In this document: piece by piece, positions 24,833-34,044 of the stretch
Layout of the letters: each line of letters begins with the position of its first letter
Position numbering within the stretch: the first letter of the stretch is position 1
DNA from: Chitinophaga sp. 180180018-3
Lineage (GTDB): Bacteria; Bacteroidota; Bacteroidia; Chitinophagales; Chitinophagaceae
DNA length: 64,000 nucleotides
Assembly: GCF_037893185.1 (NCBI RefSeq)
Contig: NZ_CP140772.1
Location: 3,286,001 to 3,350,000, forward strand
Direction of reading: 5' to 3'
Translations under genes and position numbers: made by a program
The notes under the pieces: model-generated
What the model saw: the letters and a program-made list of their open reading frames with translations, nothing else
The model's database searches: none
What the model was told of the DNA's origin: nothing

Positions 24833-25369
24833 TTATTGTTTTTTTATCAGCTGCACTTCACAGTTTATTTTTACGTCGTCGCCCACCAGCACGCCGCCTG
24901 TTTCGGTAGCTGCGTTCCAGTTAAGACCAAAATCTTTGCGGTTGATCTTGCCGTTAACAGTAAAACCAGCCTTTGTATTACCCCAGGGGTCTTTTACAAC
25001 GCCCCCGAATTCTACCGCCAGTTTTACATTTTTGGTCACGCCGCGGATAGTAAGATCACCGTATAATTCATACGACCCGTCATTATCCACGCTTTCATAT
25101 TTTGTAGCAGCAAAGGTGATGTTCCGGTGCTGGTTCACGTCGAAAAAATCGGGAGAGCGCAGGTGCTTGTCCCGGTCGTCGTTTCCGGTAGAAATAGAAT
25201 CAACATCTACAGTTACTTTCACCTTTGCTGTGGTAAAGTCTTCACCTTCGGTTTCTGCTTCCACCTCGAAGTTGCCGAACTTACCGTTGATGTTCGTGAT
25301 CATAAGGTGACGAATTTTGAATCCCAGCTCACTGTGATTGAGGTCGGATACCCATTGTTGTTTTGCCAT
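24833..25369 (-). CDS. YceI family protein
   Basis: 178 aa, a lipocalin-like beta-barrel (YceI domain across nearly the whole length: WVSDLNHSELGFKIRHLMI at the start, GDLTIRGVTKNVKLAVEF in the middle). YceI proteins bind polyisoprenoid or amphiphilic ligands. No signal peptide, so cytoplasmic, unlike E. coli YceI. First gene of the minus-strand run to 22058. The 295-bp divergent spacer to the exonuclease gene holds promoters but no other gene. Confidence 0.92.
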   Translation of the reverse strand: MAKQQWVSDLNHSELGFKIRHLMITNINGKFGNFEVEAETEGEDFTTAKVKVTVDVDSISTGNDDRDKHLRSPDFFDVNQHRNITFAATKYESVDNDGSYELYGDLTIRGVTKNVKLAVEFGGVVKDPWGNTKAGFTVNGKINRKDFGLNWNAATETGGVLVGDDVKINCEVQLIKKQ

Positions 25370-25650
25370 AAGTAATTGTAGTTTTAAATAAATGAACTGA
25401 TATTTTCAGGTAACGTGTAACCTGCTACCGGATTATATTTAACAAGCTTTAAAATTTATTGTTCAGCTTTCATAATACAAATATCGCCTGGTATTGTCAG
25501 AGGTAAAATGGATCAATTGCAGTAATTGGTGCACTTTTATAATGGTTATTAAAGATAACAATTTTGAGGCTAACCCTCTTATTATCAAATTATGTATATT
25601 TTATTTCAAATACTTCAAATATTATTCATGAGTACAAGTGTCACAATCCA

Positions 25651-25658
25651 TATATTTG
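25651..25658 (+). promoter_or_regulatory. -7 box TATATTTG, near-leaderless start
   Basis: Exact TAnnTTTG match whose last base is only 7 bp before the ATG at 25665, so the mRNA would begin at or within a few bases of the start codon. Confidence 0.5.
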
Positions 25659-25664
25659 TAAAGG

Positions 25665-27032
25665 ATGTATGCAATCGTAGATATTGAAACTACTGGCGGT
25701 CATGCCAGTGCCAATGGCATCACGGAGATCGCCATATTCCTGTATGACGGGAAGGAAATAACACATCACTACCAGACACTGGTAAACCCGGGTATTCCCA
25801 TTCCATTATATATATCTTCCCTGACGGGTATTACCAATGAGATGGTGGCCGATGCACCACCTTTTGAAGCAGTGGCGCCGCTGGTGTTCGATCTGTTGAA
25901 AGACAAGATCTTTGTTGCGCACAACGTGAACTTCGATTACTCGTTTATCAAGCACCAGTTGGGTAACGCCGGGTTCAGCCTGCAGACGAAAAAGTTATGT
26001 ACCGTAAGACTGGGAAGAAAGATATTCCCGGGATTGAGATCTTACAGCCTCGGAAATATCTGCAAGCATTTCGATATTGTTATCAACGGCAGGCACCGTG
26101 CAGGTGGAGATGCCGAAGCTACGGCCCATCTGTTCGGATTATTGCTGGCCAATGACAAGGAAAAAGCGATTGCGGCTGCCCTCAGGGCCGGATCAAAAGA
26201 ACAGTTCCTGCCGCCTAACCTGCCACCGGAACAGGTAAAATCCCTGCCTTCGAACCCGGGAGTATACTACTTCCACGACCATAAGGATAAAGTGGTATAT
26301 GTTGGTAAAGCGAAAGACCTGAGCAAACGGGTCAACAGTCATTTTACCGGACATAGTACGAGCCGGCAGCGTCAGAATTTCCTGCGTACCATACACCGCA
26401 TCAGCTACCAGGAAACAGCTACGGAGCTGATGGCCTCCATACTGGAATCCATTGAGATAAAGCGTTTGTGGCCCATCTTCAATTACTCCCAGAAACGGAT
26501 CGAATACCGTTACGGGTTTTATCTGTTCGAAGATCAGCATGGTTATATGCGCCTGGTGATCGAAAAGAAACGGAAGTATTCCCACCCCGTGCACAGCTTC
26601 AACCTGCTGATCGACGGGCACCGGCTTTTGCGCTCGCTGATACGGGAATTTGAGTTATGCCCCAAGCTCTGTTTCCTGCAGAAAGGAAACGGTACCTGTG
26701 CGGGTATCACCGCGGCCACTTGTAAAGGCGCCTGTGAACACACGGAAGAACCGGAACATTACAATGCCCGAATGAAAGCGGCTGTCGCCTTTCTCCAGGA
26801 ACAACAACCCTCCGTGGTGATCGTGGATAAAGGACGCAACAGTAATGAAAAAAGCTGTATCCTCATGGAAAAGGGACGATTTTATGGCATGGGCTATATA
26901 CCCACCAGCGTCAATACCGATGATGTGGAACAATTCCGGGAATATCTCACGCCCTACGCCGAAAACGAGGTGATCATCAGTTTGCTCCGCCCATACGCCG
27001 GCAATACCCGCCAGCTGGCAGGATCCCTTTGA
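25665..27032 (+). CDS. DEDDh 3'-5' exonuclease fused to UvrC-like GIY-YIG nuclease
   Basis: 455 aa. Residues about 1-170 form a DnaQ-like DEDDh exonuclease: Exo I YAIVDIETTGG (Asp/Glu), Exo II AHNVNFDYSFI and Exo III HRAGGDAEATAHL (His and Asp present). Residues about 195-275 form a GIY-YIG domain like that of UvrC/Cho: PGVYYFHDHKDKVVYVGKAK, then Arg in LSKRVNSHF and Glu in LMASILESIEIK. The C-terminus (about 330-440) is extra and Cys-containing (CPKLCFLQKGNGTCAGI), as in UvrC relatives. It probably works in excision repair, cutting and trimming damaged strands. Such fusions are known in several phyla. Confidence 0.9.
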   Translation: MYAIVDIETTGGHASANGITEIAIFLYDGKEITHHYQTLVNPGIPIPLYISSLTGITNEMVADAPPFEAVAPLVFDLLKDKIFVAHNVNFDYSFIKHQLGNAGFSLQTKKLCTVRLGRKIFPGLRSYSLGNICKHFDIVINGRHRAGGDAEATAHLFGLLLANDKEKAIAAALRAGSKEQFLPPNLPPEQVKSLPSNPGVYYFHDHKDKVVYVGKAKDLSKRVNSHFTGHSTSRQRQNFLRTIHRISYQETATELMASILESIEIKRLWPIFNYSQKRIEYRYGFYLFEDQHGYMRLVIEKKRKYSHPVHSFNLLIDGHRLLRSLIREFELCPKLCFLQKGNGTCAGITAATCKGACEHTEEPEHYNARMKAAVAFLQEQQPSVVIVDKGRNSNEKSCILMEKGRFYGMGYIPTSVNTDDVEQFREYLTPYAENEVIISLLRPYAGNTRQLAGSL

Positions 27033-27088
27033 TAATTCCTGTCTGGAAAAAAATTCCGGGATTAAGAAGAAATGAATCGATTCCTGAT

Positions 27089-27096
27089 TACTTTTG
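27089..27096 (+). promoter_or_regulatory. -7 box TACTTTTG upstream of purC
   Basis: TAnnTTTG match about 50 bp before the purC ATG at 27147. Confidence 0.45.
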
Positions 27097-27146
27097 CACT
27101 TCGAAAAAAGCGATTTCATCTCTTAAATATTAATATTTTATAATTC

Positions 27147-28076
27147 ATGTTAGAGTCAAGTTTCAAATTACCAGGTCAGACGGCCTTCTACAAAGGAAAA
27201 GTACGCGATGTTTACACCATTGAAGACAGGCTGATGGTTATGGTAGTAAGTGATCGTATCTCTGCATTCGACGTAGTATTGCCACGTCCGATCCCGTACA
27301 AGGGCCAGGTGCTGAACCAGGTAGCTGCTATTATGCTGGAAGCTACTAAGGATATCGTGCCTAACTGGGTGAAAGCAACACCGCTGCCTAATGTTACGAT
27401 AGGTCTTAAATGTGAAACTTTCCCGGTGGAAATGGTAGTACGCGGTAATCTTACAGGTCACGCCTGGAGAACTTACAAGTCGGGCCAGCGCATATTGTGT
27501 GGTGTTACCATGCCGGAAGGGCTGAAAGAAAACGACTTTTTCCCTGCGCCGATTATTACACCAACCACCAAAGCGCATGAAGGACATGATGAGGATATTT
27601 CCCGTGAAGAGATCATTGCTCAGGGCCTGGTAAGCAAAGAAGACTACGAACAACTCGAAAAGTATACCCTGGCATTGTTTGAAAAAGGCCGTGAAATGGC
27701 TGCCAAACGTGGACTGATCCTGGTAGATACTAAATATGAATTTGGAAAGATAGGAGATCAGATTTATGTGATCGATGAAATCCATACGCCGGATTCTTCC
27801 CGTTATTTTTACGCAGAAGGTTATGAAGAAAACCAGAAAAATGGTGTTCAGCAGAAGCAGCTCAGCAAGGAGTTTGTGCGTGAATGGCTCATGGCAAACG
27901 GTTTCCAGGGAAAAGATGGCCAACAGGTGCCGGAAATGACCGATGAGTTTGTAAACAGCGTTACTGAGCGTTATATAGAGCTGTTTGAAAAAATTACGGG
28001 TCAGCAATTTGTGAAAGAAGAGGTGTCTGCTGCAGATGCAGAATCTACCATCAAAGCTGAATTGACAAAGCTGTAA
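27147..28076 (+). CDS. purC: Phosphoribosylaminoimidazole-succinocarboxamide synthase
   Basis: 309 aa, SAICAR synthetase: joins CAIR and aspartate with ATP in purine biosynthesis. The family start [33 protein letters not shown] and the nucleotide/aspartate motif [11 protein letters not shown] (about residues 210-220) are intact. It is of the longer (about 300-aa) type seen in eukaryotes and many Bacteroidota rather than the 240-aa E. coli type. It is followed by a clear terminator (28090-28116), so it seems to be monocistronic. Confidence 0.96.
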   Translation: MLESSFKLPGQTAFYKGKVRDVYTIEDRLMVMVVSDRISAFDVVLPRPIPYKGQVLNQVAAIMLEATKDIVPNWVKATPLPNVTIGLKCETFPVEMVVRGNLTGHAWRTYKSGQRILCGVTMPEGLKENDFFPAPIITPTTKAHEGHDEDISREEIIAQGLVSKEDYEQLEKYTLALFEKGREMAAKRGLILVDTKYEFGKIGDQIYVIDEIHTPDSSRYFYAEGYEENQKNGVQQKQLSKEFVREWLMANGFQGKDGQQVPEMTDEFVNSVTERYIELFEKITGQQFVKEEVSAADAESTIKAELTKL

Positions 28077-28089
28077 ATACTTTTGGCTG

Positions 28090-28116
28090 CCCCGGCATCT
28101 TGCCGGGGTAGTTTTA
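28090..28116 (+). terminator. Rho-independent terminator after purC
   Basis: 8-bp stem CCCCGGCA (28090-28097) with TGCCGGGG (28101-28108) and a three-base loop, followed by TAGTTTTA. Confidence 0.75.
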
Positions 28117-28130
28117 TCCCTTATGTGTGC

Positions 28131-28709
28131 ATGATGAAAGTACAAGTGATAGCTATAGTGATTTGTTTGTTAAGTGTTATTGCATGTAATAACACCGCTA
28201 AATCTCCTCAAAAAATTGATACCGCCGAAATCCTGGAAATGGCTGGTAAAGCGCCGGGAATGAATGCGGGCAAAGGAACCTTCACTGTAAAAACCCCGGA
28301 TGGCTGGTCTACAAGAGATACCTTGATGAACCGTGTGGAGTACATGGTGATGAAAGCCGCTCCCAATGAAGACAGCTCCTTCCAGGCGAACGTAGTGATT
28401 GTTACGCAGGAAACCAAAAAAGGAGATGATGCTGCTAAGTTCATGGCGGCTACCCAGGAGCAGCTGGCCAACTTTTTCCCCGATTATAAAAAGATCGCTG
28501 AGGGAGAACGCACCGTGGCCGGTGTAACAGCGAAATGGGTGAAGAGCCGGTATTCGCTCCCTGATGAGGACGATATGGTGAACGCCGAGTCTGTCATACT
28601 GGTGAAAAATAATATCGCTTATGCGATTACATTAACCACTACGGAAGATGAACTGGATAAATACACACCCGACCTGGAAGTGATCCTGAACTCTTTCAAC
28701 ATAAAATAA
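28131..28709 (+). CDS. hypothetical lipoprotein, PsbP/DcrB-like
   Basis: 192 aa from ATG 28131; upstream in-frame codons overlap the purC terminator and are non-coding. The signal peptide ends in VIAC (Cys about 20), a lipobox. The remainder (KGTFTVKTPDGWSTRD, then alternating strands and a long helix to the C-terminus) resembles the PsbP/DcrB-like fold of small lipoproteins. No catalytic residues can be named. It lies between purC and an ABC exporter gene. Confidence 0.75.
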   Translation: MMKVQVIAIVICLLSVIACNNTAKSPQKIDTAEILEMAGKAPGMNAGKGTFTVKTPDGWSTRDTLMNRVEYMVMKAAPNEDSSFQANVVIVTQETKKGDDAAKFMAATQEQLANFFPDYKKIAEGERTVAGVTAKWVKSRYSLPDEDDMVNAESVILVKNNIAYAITLTTTEDELDKYTPDLEVILNSFNIK

Positions 28710-28799
28710 TTTTAAGCAGGAAGTTGTCCGCATAACTGATCGTTTGTCGCTTTATACTTTACCTGCTTCTTCGTACCTTAGGAGCCAAAAAATTGAACA

Positions 28800-30596
28800 T
28801 TGGCTCATCTTGCTGCACTCAACAAATACTTTGTTACCTATAAATGGCGGCTGATCCTGGGATTGTTATTTACGGCCATCTCCATTGTATTCAGTGTGTT
28901 TCAGCCCATCATGGTACGGCAGATCTTCGATTTGCTTTCGCACAATATCGATGAATACCGCCTGCTCGATCATACTTCCCTGAAGATTGCATTCCGCGCT
29001 GATTTTACGCATGTGCTGGCATTTTATGGTGTCAGTATTCTGTTGTTCGCGCTGCTCAGCGGGTTTTTCCTTTTTCTTCAAAGGCAGACGCTGGTTGTGT
29101 TAAGCCGGCACATTGAATACGATTTGAAGAATGAGATTTATCAGCATTATCAAAAGCTGGATCTGAATTTTTTCAAAATGCATCGCACGGGTGATCTGAT
29201 GAGTCGCATTACAGAAGATGTATCACGTGTGCGCATGTACGTAGGACCAGCTATCATGTATGCTTCGCGTACGCTTTTCCTGATTGTGATTATTGTATAC
29301 CTGATGCTGCAGGTTAATCCGTTGCTGACGCTGTATACCTTATCGCCACTGCCTTTGCTGGCGCTGACAATTTACTACGTGAACCGTATTATACATCGTA
29401 AAAGCGAGAAGATACAGGCGCAACTATCTAACATCACTTCTATTGCGCAGGAGTCCTACTCAGGTATAAGGGTTATAAAATCTTATATACAGGAAGATGC
29501 CAGTGCGAAACATTTTGAAGAAGCAAGTGAGTCGTATAAAGAGAGTTCTATCAGTCTTGCCCGGACCGACGCCCTGTTTCAGCCGGCGATGGCGCTGCTG
29601 ATCGGTCTGAGTGTGATACTGACCATCTTCGTTGGAGGCATCCAGGTAATACATGGCACCATCACTGTCGGGAACCTTGCAGAGTTCGTGATATATGTGA
29701 ATATGCTGATGTTTCCGTTTGCATCCATTGGCCTGGTGGCCACTATGACGCAACGTGCGGCAGCCTCACAGCAACGGCTAAACGAATTTCTGCAGATACA
29801 GCCTGAAATTGTAGATGCTGCAGATGCCGGCGTTTCAGATTTGAAAGGAGAGGTAAAGTTGGAAAATGTCACCTTCACTTATCCGCATACCGGTATTACA
29901 GCCATCAGTAATTTCAATCTGAAGATAAAACCGGGTCAGAAAGTAGCGGTGATTGGCAGAACAGGTTCCGGGAAGAGTACGCTGGCACAGCTACTCATAC
30001 GAATGTATGATCCGCAGCAGGGGCGTGTGCTGATGGACGGAATTGATATCCGGCAACTGCAGCTGTCCGGGTTACGGAATCAGATCAGCTACGTACCGCA
30101 GGACGTATTCCTGTTCTCAGACTCCATTGCCAATAACATCCGGTTTGGAGATCCTTCGGCCAGTTTGCAACAGGTGCAACTGGCAGCCAGACAGGCGTCC
30201 GTAGAAAAAGACATCCTGGGTTTCAATGAAGGATTCGATACGGAAATAGGGGAGCGGGGCGTAACACTCAGCGGAGGTCAGAAGCAGCGTATTTCCATTG
30301 CCCGGGCCCTGATCAAAGATCCGGGTATACTCATCTTCGACGACTGCCTGTCGGCCGTAGATGCCCGCACGGAGAAAGAAATCATCGGCAACCTTTATGC
30401 CTACCTGAAAAATAAAACAGCTATTATCATTACGCATCGCATTTTTGCGTTATTCGAATTCGATAGGATAATTGTACTGGATGAAGGGAAAATTGTGGAG
30501 ACAGGAACGCATGAGGAATTATTATCATTGAATGGTTACTACGCAGAATTGTACGCTCGTCAGCAATCTGGCGATGAAGAAAGTGTAACTGAGTAA
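28800..30596 (+). CDS. ABC exporter (MsbA-like), transmembrane and ATPase fused
   Basis: 598 aa from a TTG start at 28800; no ATG in frame before LAHLAALNKYF. Six membrane helices (about residues 18-320), then the ATPase domain: Walker A GRTGSGKS (about 394), Q-loop YVPQD, signature TLSGGQKQRISIARAL (about 494-509), Walker B GILIFDDCLSAVD (about 517) and H-loop ITHRI. The residue after the Walker B Asp is Asp, not the usual catalytic Glu, which in this superfamily often marks the degenerate half of a heterodimer. It may export lipid or drug-like compounds. No partner gene lies nearby. Confidence 0.9.
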   Translation: MAHLAALNKYFVTYKWRLILGLLFTAISIVFSVFQPIMVRQIFDLLSHNIDEYRLLDHTSLKIAFRADFTHVLAFYGVSILLFALLSGFFLFLQRQTLVVLSRHIEYDLKNEIYQHYQKLDLNFFKMHRTGDLMSRITEDVSRVRMYVGPAIMYASRTLFLIVIIVYLMLQVNPLLTLYTLSPLPLLALTIYYVNRIIHRKSEKIQAQLSNITSIAQESYSGIRVIKSYIQEDASAKHFEEASESYKESSISLARTDALFQPAMALLIGLSVILTIFVGGIQVIHGTITVGNLAEFVIYVNMLMFPFASIGLVATMTQRAAASQQRLNEFLQIQPEIVDAADAGVSDLKGEVKLENVTFTYPHTGITAISNFNLKIKPGQKVAVIGRTGSGKSTLAQLLIRMYDPQQGRVLMDGIDIRQLQLSGLRNQISYVPQDVFLFSDSIANNIRFGDPSASLQQVQLAARQASVEKDILGFNEGFDTEIGERGVTLSGGQKQRISIARALIKDPGILIFDDCLSAVDARTEKEIIGNLYAYLKNKTAIIITHRIFALFEFDRIIVLDEGKIVETGTHEELLSLNGYYAELYARQQSGDEESVTE

Positions 30597-30673
30597 CAAT
30601 CACCTTCTTGTATAGACGCTACCGCAGCCGGTTACACGTAGTTTTTATCATTTTTTAAAATCATTTAAAAATA

Positions 30674-30704
30674 TTTTGATATTTGTAAAACAATAGTATA
30701 TTTG
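30674..30704 (+). promoter_or_regulatory. Promoter for the DUF3276 gene
   Basis: TTTTG at 30674-30678 and TATATTTG at 30697-30704, spacer 18 bp: the best full match to the Bacteroidota -33/-7 pattern in the window, about 50 bp before the GTG start. Confidence 0.65.
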
Positions 30705-30753
30705 TCTCTTATTGTAACAGGATTTGATTCGTTAACACTTAAATCTATCAACT

Positions 30754-31191
30754 GTGGCGTACGAAAACAACAATCAACAGGAAAGAAACAATGATAGCAT
30801 CTTTTCTAAACGATTGAAAGCGGGTAAAAGAAGAACGTACTTCTTTGATGTAAAGACCACTCGGGGAAACGATTACTTTCTGACTATAACAGAAAGTAAA
30901 AAACGTTTTAATGACAACGGTTATGACAGGCACAAGGTATTCCTGTACAAGGAGGACTTCAATAAGTTCCTGAACGCGCTAACCGAAACCATCAACTATG
31001 TTAAGACTGAGTTGATGCCCGATTTCGATTTTGATGCCTACAATCACGATTATGTGACAGAAGATCAGGATGATGCAGAAGCAGAAGGTGCTGAAGTACG
31101 CTCTTCAGCTGCTGTTCAGGCCGCGCCAGTTGAGGCCTCAGTTGCAGCAGCTCCTGCTTCACATAACTCTGAAGAGGTAGACAAATGGTAA
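30754..31191 (+). CDS. DUF3276 / PUR-alpha-like nucleic acid-binding protein
   Basis: 145 aa from a GTG start at 30754. Residues about 15-95 form the PUR domain (RRTYFFDVKTTRGNDYFLTI, then KRFNDNGYDRHKVFLYKEDF), known from PUR-alpha and its Bacteroidota and spirochete homologues, which bind single-stranded DNA or RNA. The C-terminal third is acidic and Ala/Glu/Val-rich, probably disordered. It is common and highly expressed in Bacteroidota, often with its own promoter, as here. Followed by a strong terminator and palindrome P5. Confidence 0.92.
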   Translation: MAYENNNQQERNNDSIFSKRLKAGKRRTYFFDVKTTRGNDYFLTITESKKRFNDNGYDRHKVFLYKEDFNKFLNALTETINYVKTELMPDFDFDAYNHDYVTEDQDDAEAEGAEVRSSAAVQAAPVEASVAAAPASHNSEEVDKW

Positions 31192-31273
31192 GATTTTTAC
31201 TTAGATTTACTTGATTGATTTACTTCGATCAATTGAGTATACATGGGTAAACAAGTTAACTTAAACTGATTTA

Positions 31274-31310
31274 ATTCCTCCAGGATTTTTCCTGGGGGAA
31301 TTTTTTTTTT
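31274..31310 (+). terminator. Rho-independent terminator after the DUF3276 gene
   Basis: 11-bp stem (31274-31284 with 31291-31301, one G-T pair), six-base loop, then ten T. It directly precedes palindrome P5, so P5 is not needed for termination in this direction. Confidence 0.85.
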
Positions 31311-31387
31311 AGTCTTTAGTAAAAATGCAACGGAGATTAACACACAATTATATGATGTTAATCTCCGTTGCATTTTTACTAAAGACT
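31311..31387. repeat. Palindromic repeat P5 (class B), 32-bp perfect arms
   Basis: Arms 31311-31342 and 31356-31387 are perfectly complementary. Core GCAACGGAGATTAACA; 7-base units GACTAAT, AACTAAA and AGCTAAA extend outside the right arm toward the pgi stop at 31409. Between convergent genes. Confidence 0.88.
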
Positions 31388-31408
31388 AATAACTAAAAGC
31401 TAAAGATT

Positions 31409-33061
31409 CTAACGGCTAAACGCTTTCCAGGCATTGATCAATCCGTTCGTAGAAGAATCGTGATTGAGAATGGTATCATTGTTTTGCAGTTCCGGCAGAA
31501 TTTTGCTGGCCAGTTGCTTGCCCAGTTCAACACCCCATTGATCGAAGCTATAGATATTCCAGATCACACCTTGCACGAAGATCTTATGTTCGTATAGGGC
31601 TATCAGTGAGCCCAGTGAGCGGGGAGTGATTTGCTTCACCATGAAGGAGTTGGTAGGACGGTTACCACTGAATATTTTCGAAGGTAATATCTTGGCTATT
31701 TCTTCAGCAGGCGTACCGTCTTTTTCCAGCTTGGCACGTACTTCGGCTTCGGTTTGTCCGTTCATCAGCGCTTCAGTTTGTGCAAAGAAATTCGACAACA
31801 ATTTCACGTGATGATCGCCGATCGGGTTGTGGCTGATAGCAGGTGCAATAAAATCGCATGGGATCAACCGGGTGCCCTGGTGTATCAGCTGATAAAACGC
31901 GTGTTGGCCGTTGGTACCTGGTTCTCCCCAAACAATCGGGCCGGTTTCGTAACTAACGGGATGGCCTGTACGATCTGCTGTCTTCCCGTTACTTTCCATA
32001 TTTCCCTGTTGGAAATAAGCCGCAAAACGGTGCATGTACTGGTCGTACGGAAGTATGGCTTCGGTTGCACTACCAAAGAAATTACCATACCATAAACCGA
32101 TCAGGGCCATGATTGCCGGGATGTTTTTGTCCAGCGGCGTGCTGGTGAAGTGGTTATCTACCGCGTGAGCGCCATCCAGTAATGCAGTGAAATTATCGTA
32201 TCCGATGGTCAGTGCAATAGATAAGCCAATCGCGGACCAGAGCGAATAACGGCCTCCCACCCAATCCCAGAATTCGAACATGTTGTTGGGATCTATACCG
32301 AAAGCGGTTACTGCTTTTTCGTTGGTAGACAGCGCCGCGAAATGCCTGGCAACAAACTTCTCATCTTTGGCATGCTCCAGGAACCAGTTACGTGCAGTAT
32401 GTGCATTGGTCATCGTTTCCTGGGTAGTGAATGTTTTGGATGCAATCAGGAACAGTGTTTCGTCCGGTGTGATTTTCTTCAGTGTTTCTGCAATATGGGT
32501 GCCGTCTACGTTAGATACGAAATAAGCCTGTATGTTCGGTTTCCAGTAAGGCTTTAAGGCTTCAGTGACCATCACAGGGCCCAGGTCGGACCCACCGATA
32601 CCAATGTTCACAATATAACGTATAGGCTTACCCGTATAGCCCTTCCATTCGCCGGAATGTACCTGGCGGCAGATATGATCCATTTTATTCAGTACTGCTT
32701 TTACGTCGGGCATTACATCCCGGCCATCGAGCAATACAGGTTTATTGGAGGTATTGCGCAATGCTGTATGCAATACCGCGCGGTTTTCAGTGACGTTGAT
32801 TTTTTCTGCATGGAACATTGCCTTGATCGCATCCGGCACACCGCATTCGGTAGCCAGGCTTAACAGCAGGTTCCGGGTATCCTCCGTAATGATATTCTTC
32901 GAATAATCAAAAAGGATGTCTTCAAACTGCAGGGAGAACTCGCTGAAGCGTTCTTTGTTCTCTAAAAATAAGGCACGCATGTGCACTTTTTTCATCTCCT
33001 CCGCATGCTTTTTCAGGGAGTCCCACGACTTGGTGGTTGTTGGATTAATAGATGGAAACAT
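31409..33061 (-). CDS. pgi: Glucose-6-phosphate isomerase
   Basis: 550 aa, the usual length. Interconverts glucose-6-phosphate and fructose-6-phosphate in glycolysis. Seen: phosphate-binding [14 protein letters not shown] (about residues 151-164), [13 protein letters not shown] (about 208-220), the PGI signature region around [16 protein letters not shown], and [19 protein letters not shown], containing the catalytic Glu and His (about 381-399). It converges with the DUF3276 gene across palindrome P5 and appears monocistronic. Confidence 0.97.
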   Translation of the reverse strand: MFPSINPTTTKSWDSLKKHAEEMKKVHMRALFLENKERFSEFSLQFEDILFDYSKNIITEDTRNLLLSLATECGVPDAIKAMFHAEKINVTENRAVLHTALRNTSNKPVLLDGRDVMPDVKAVLNKMDHICRQVHSGEWKGYTGKPIRYIVNIGIGGSDLGPVMVTEALKPYWKPNIQAYFVSNVDGTHIAETLKKITPDETLFLIASKTFTTQETMTNAHTARNWFLEHAKDEKFVARHFAALSTNEKAVTAFGIDPNNMFEFWDWVGGRYSLWSAIGLSIALTIGYDNFTALLDGAHAVDNHFTSTPLDKNIPAIMALIGLWYGNFFGSATEAILPYDQYMHRFAAYFQQGNMESNGKTADRTGHPVSYETGPIVWGEPGTNGQHAFYQLIHQGTRLIPCDFIAPAISHNPIGDHHVKLLSNFFAQTEALMNGQTEAEVRAKLEKDGTPAEEIAKILPSKIFSGNRPTNSFMVKQITPRSLGSLIALYEHKIFVQGVIWNIYSFDQWGVELGKQLASKILPELQNNDTILNHDSSTNGLINAWKAFSR

Positions 33062-33105
33062 AGTAGTCGGTATATTAAATGCGTTTCAAAAATACTCTTT
33101 TAGAT

Positions 33106-33909
33106 TTAAGATTTTTGTTTCCGGTATAATTGCCAGGAAATTGTAACGGCGATAAGGCCTATGGCGATGATACAGGTATGGATAATCGAATTTTCTTCCA
33201 ACATGTCGGCATGCTTTCTTTTCAGCAGAATACCATACAAAGCCCATACGGTAACAAGTGCATAAACGATATTGTTGCGCAGTAGTATCATGCCCATACA
33301 AAGCAGGGTGCCGGCTCCGATCAGAATATCCGTCCATATTACCTGGGAATGCCGGTTGCCTTCCAGTCCGGCATATACCATCAGCGCCGAGATATTGGCA
33401 AGCGTTGCAACAGTGATCCAGCCCAGGTACATACTAAAAGGAAAATGCACCAGCAAGCGCTCTGCTGTGCTGACGGGTAATACACCTATGCCCAGGTTAA
33501 TATGTATTATCAGCAGGGAACTTAATAATATCAGCATAATTACCACGCTCACCGGAATGAGGTGATAGTGCCAGGCAAACAGCCAGCAGGCGTTGGCTAC
33601 AGAAGAAATCAGAAACCAGTCTTTCATTTTATGCATCAGCCGGTAAAGTATTTCCGGCTGCCTGCCTGAAAATGCCAGCCACAACTGATAGATCACAAAT
33701 ACCAGCAACCCCGCATATATAACACCCCAGATGGCATAAGTGAAACCTGCTGGTGCAAACAGGTTGGGATAATCTTCCGACACCTGCGCCGGTGTTTGCC
33801 CATTAATGGGAAGCAACGTTGCAAGGGCATTTACCGCAATCATCAGGATATAACCAAGGGTGTTGAAAATAGCTCTGTTCTTGAAATGTAGGGTTTCATG
33901 GAGCACCAT
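33106..33909 (-). CDS. TspO/MBR-related multi-TM membrane protein
   Basis: 267 aa with about eight membrane segments. The segment NLFAPAGFTYAIWGVIYAGL (about residues 49-68) resembles the proline/tryptophan motif of TspO/MBR (tryptophan-rich sensory) proteins, but the protein is longer and less Trp-rich than classic TspO of about 160 aa. Ligand and function cannot be stated. It starts divergently from prfB, and the 135-bp spacer serves both. Its stop lies 44 bp from the pgi start, so pgi may not depend on its promoter. Confidence 0.65.
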   Translation of the reverse strand: MVLHETLHFKNRAIFNTLGYILMIAVNALATLLPINGQTPAQVSEDYPNLFAPAGFTYAIWGVIYAGLLVFVIYQLWLAFSGRQPEILYRLMHKMKDWFLISSVANACWLFAWHYHLIPVSVVIMLILLSSLLIIHINLGIGVLPVSTAERLLVHFPFSMYLGWITVATLANISALMVYAGLEGNRHSQVIWTDILIGAGTLLCMGMILLRNNIVYALVTVWALYGILLKRKHADMLEENSIIHTCIIAIGLIAVTISWQLYRKQKS

Positions 33910-34030
33910 AACAGATTGGTATATTTTATAATAAAATTGACATGATAACTGTGTTGCAACGCAAAAATTATGCTAAAACAGACAATAAAAAACAAACAAA
34001 CGGGCATTAGAATATATCTGCATTTTTCCA

Positions 34031-34038
34031 TACATTTG
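34031..34038 (+). promoter_or_regulatory. -7 box TACATTTG upstream of prfB
   Basis: TAnnTTTG match ending 6 bp before the prfB ATG at 34045, so the transcript is nearly leaderless. Confidence 0.5.
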
Positions 34039-34044
34039 CCGGCT

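Noticed and set aside
27168..28145. 325-aa antisense ORF over purC
   Set aside because: purC is complete and conserved on the plus strand; the antisense product is low-complexity Phe/His-rich.
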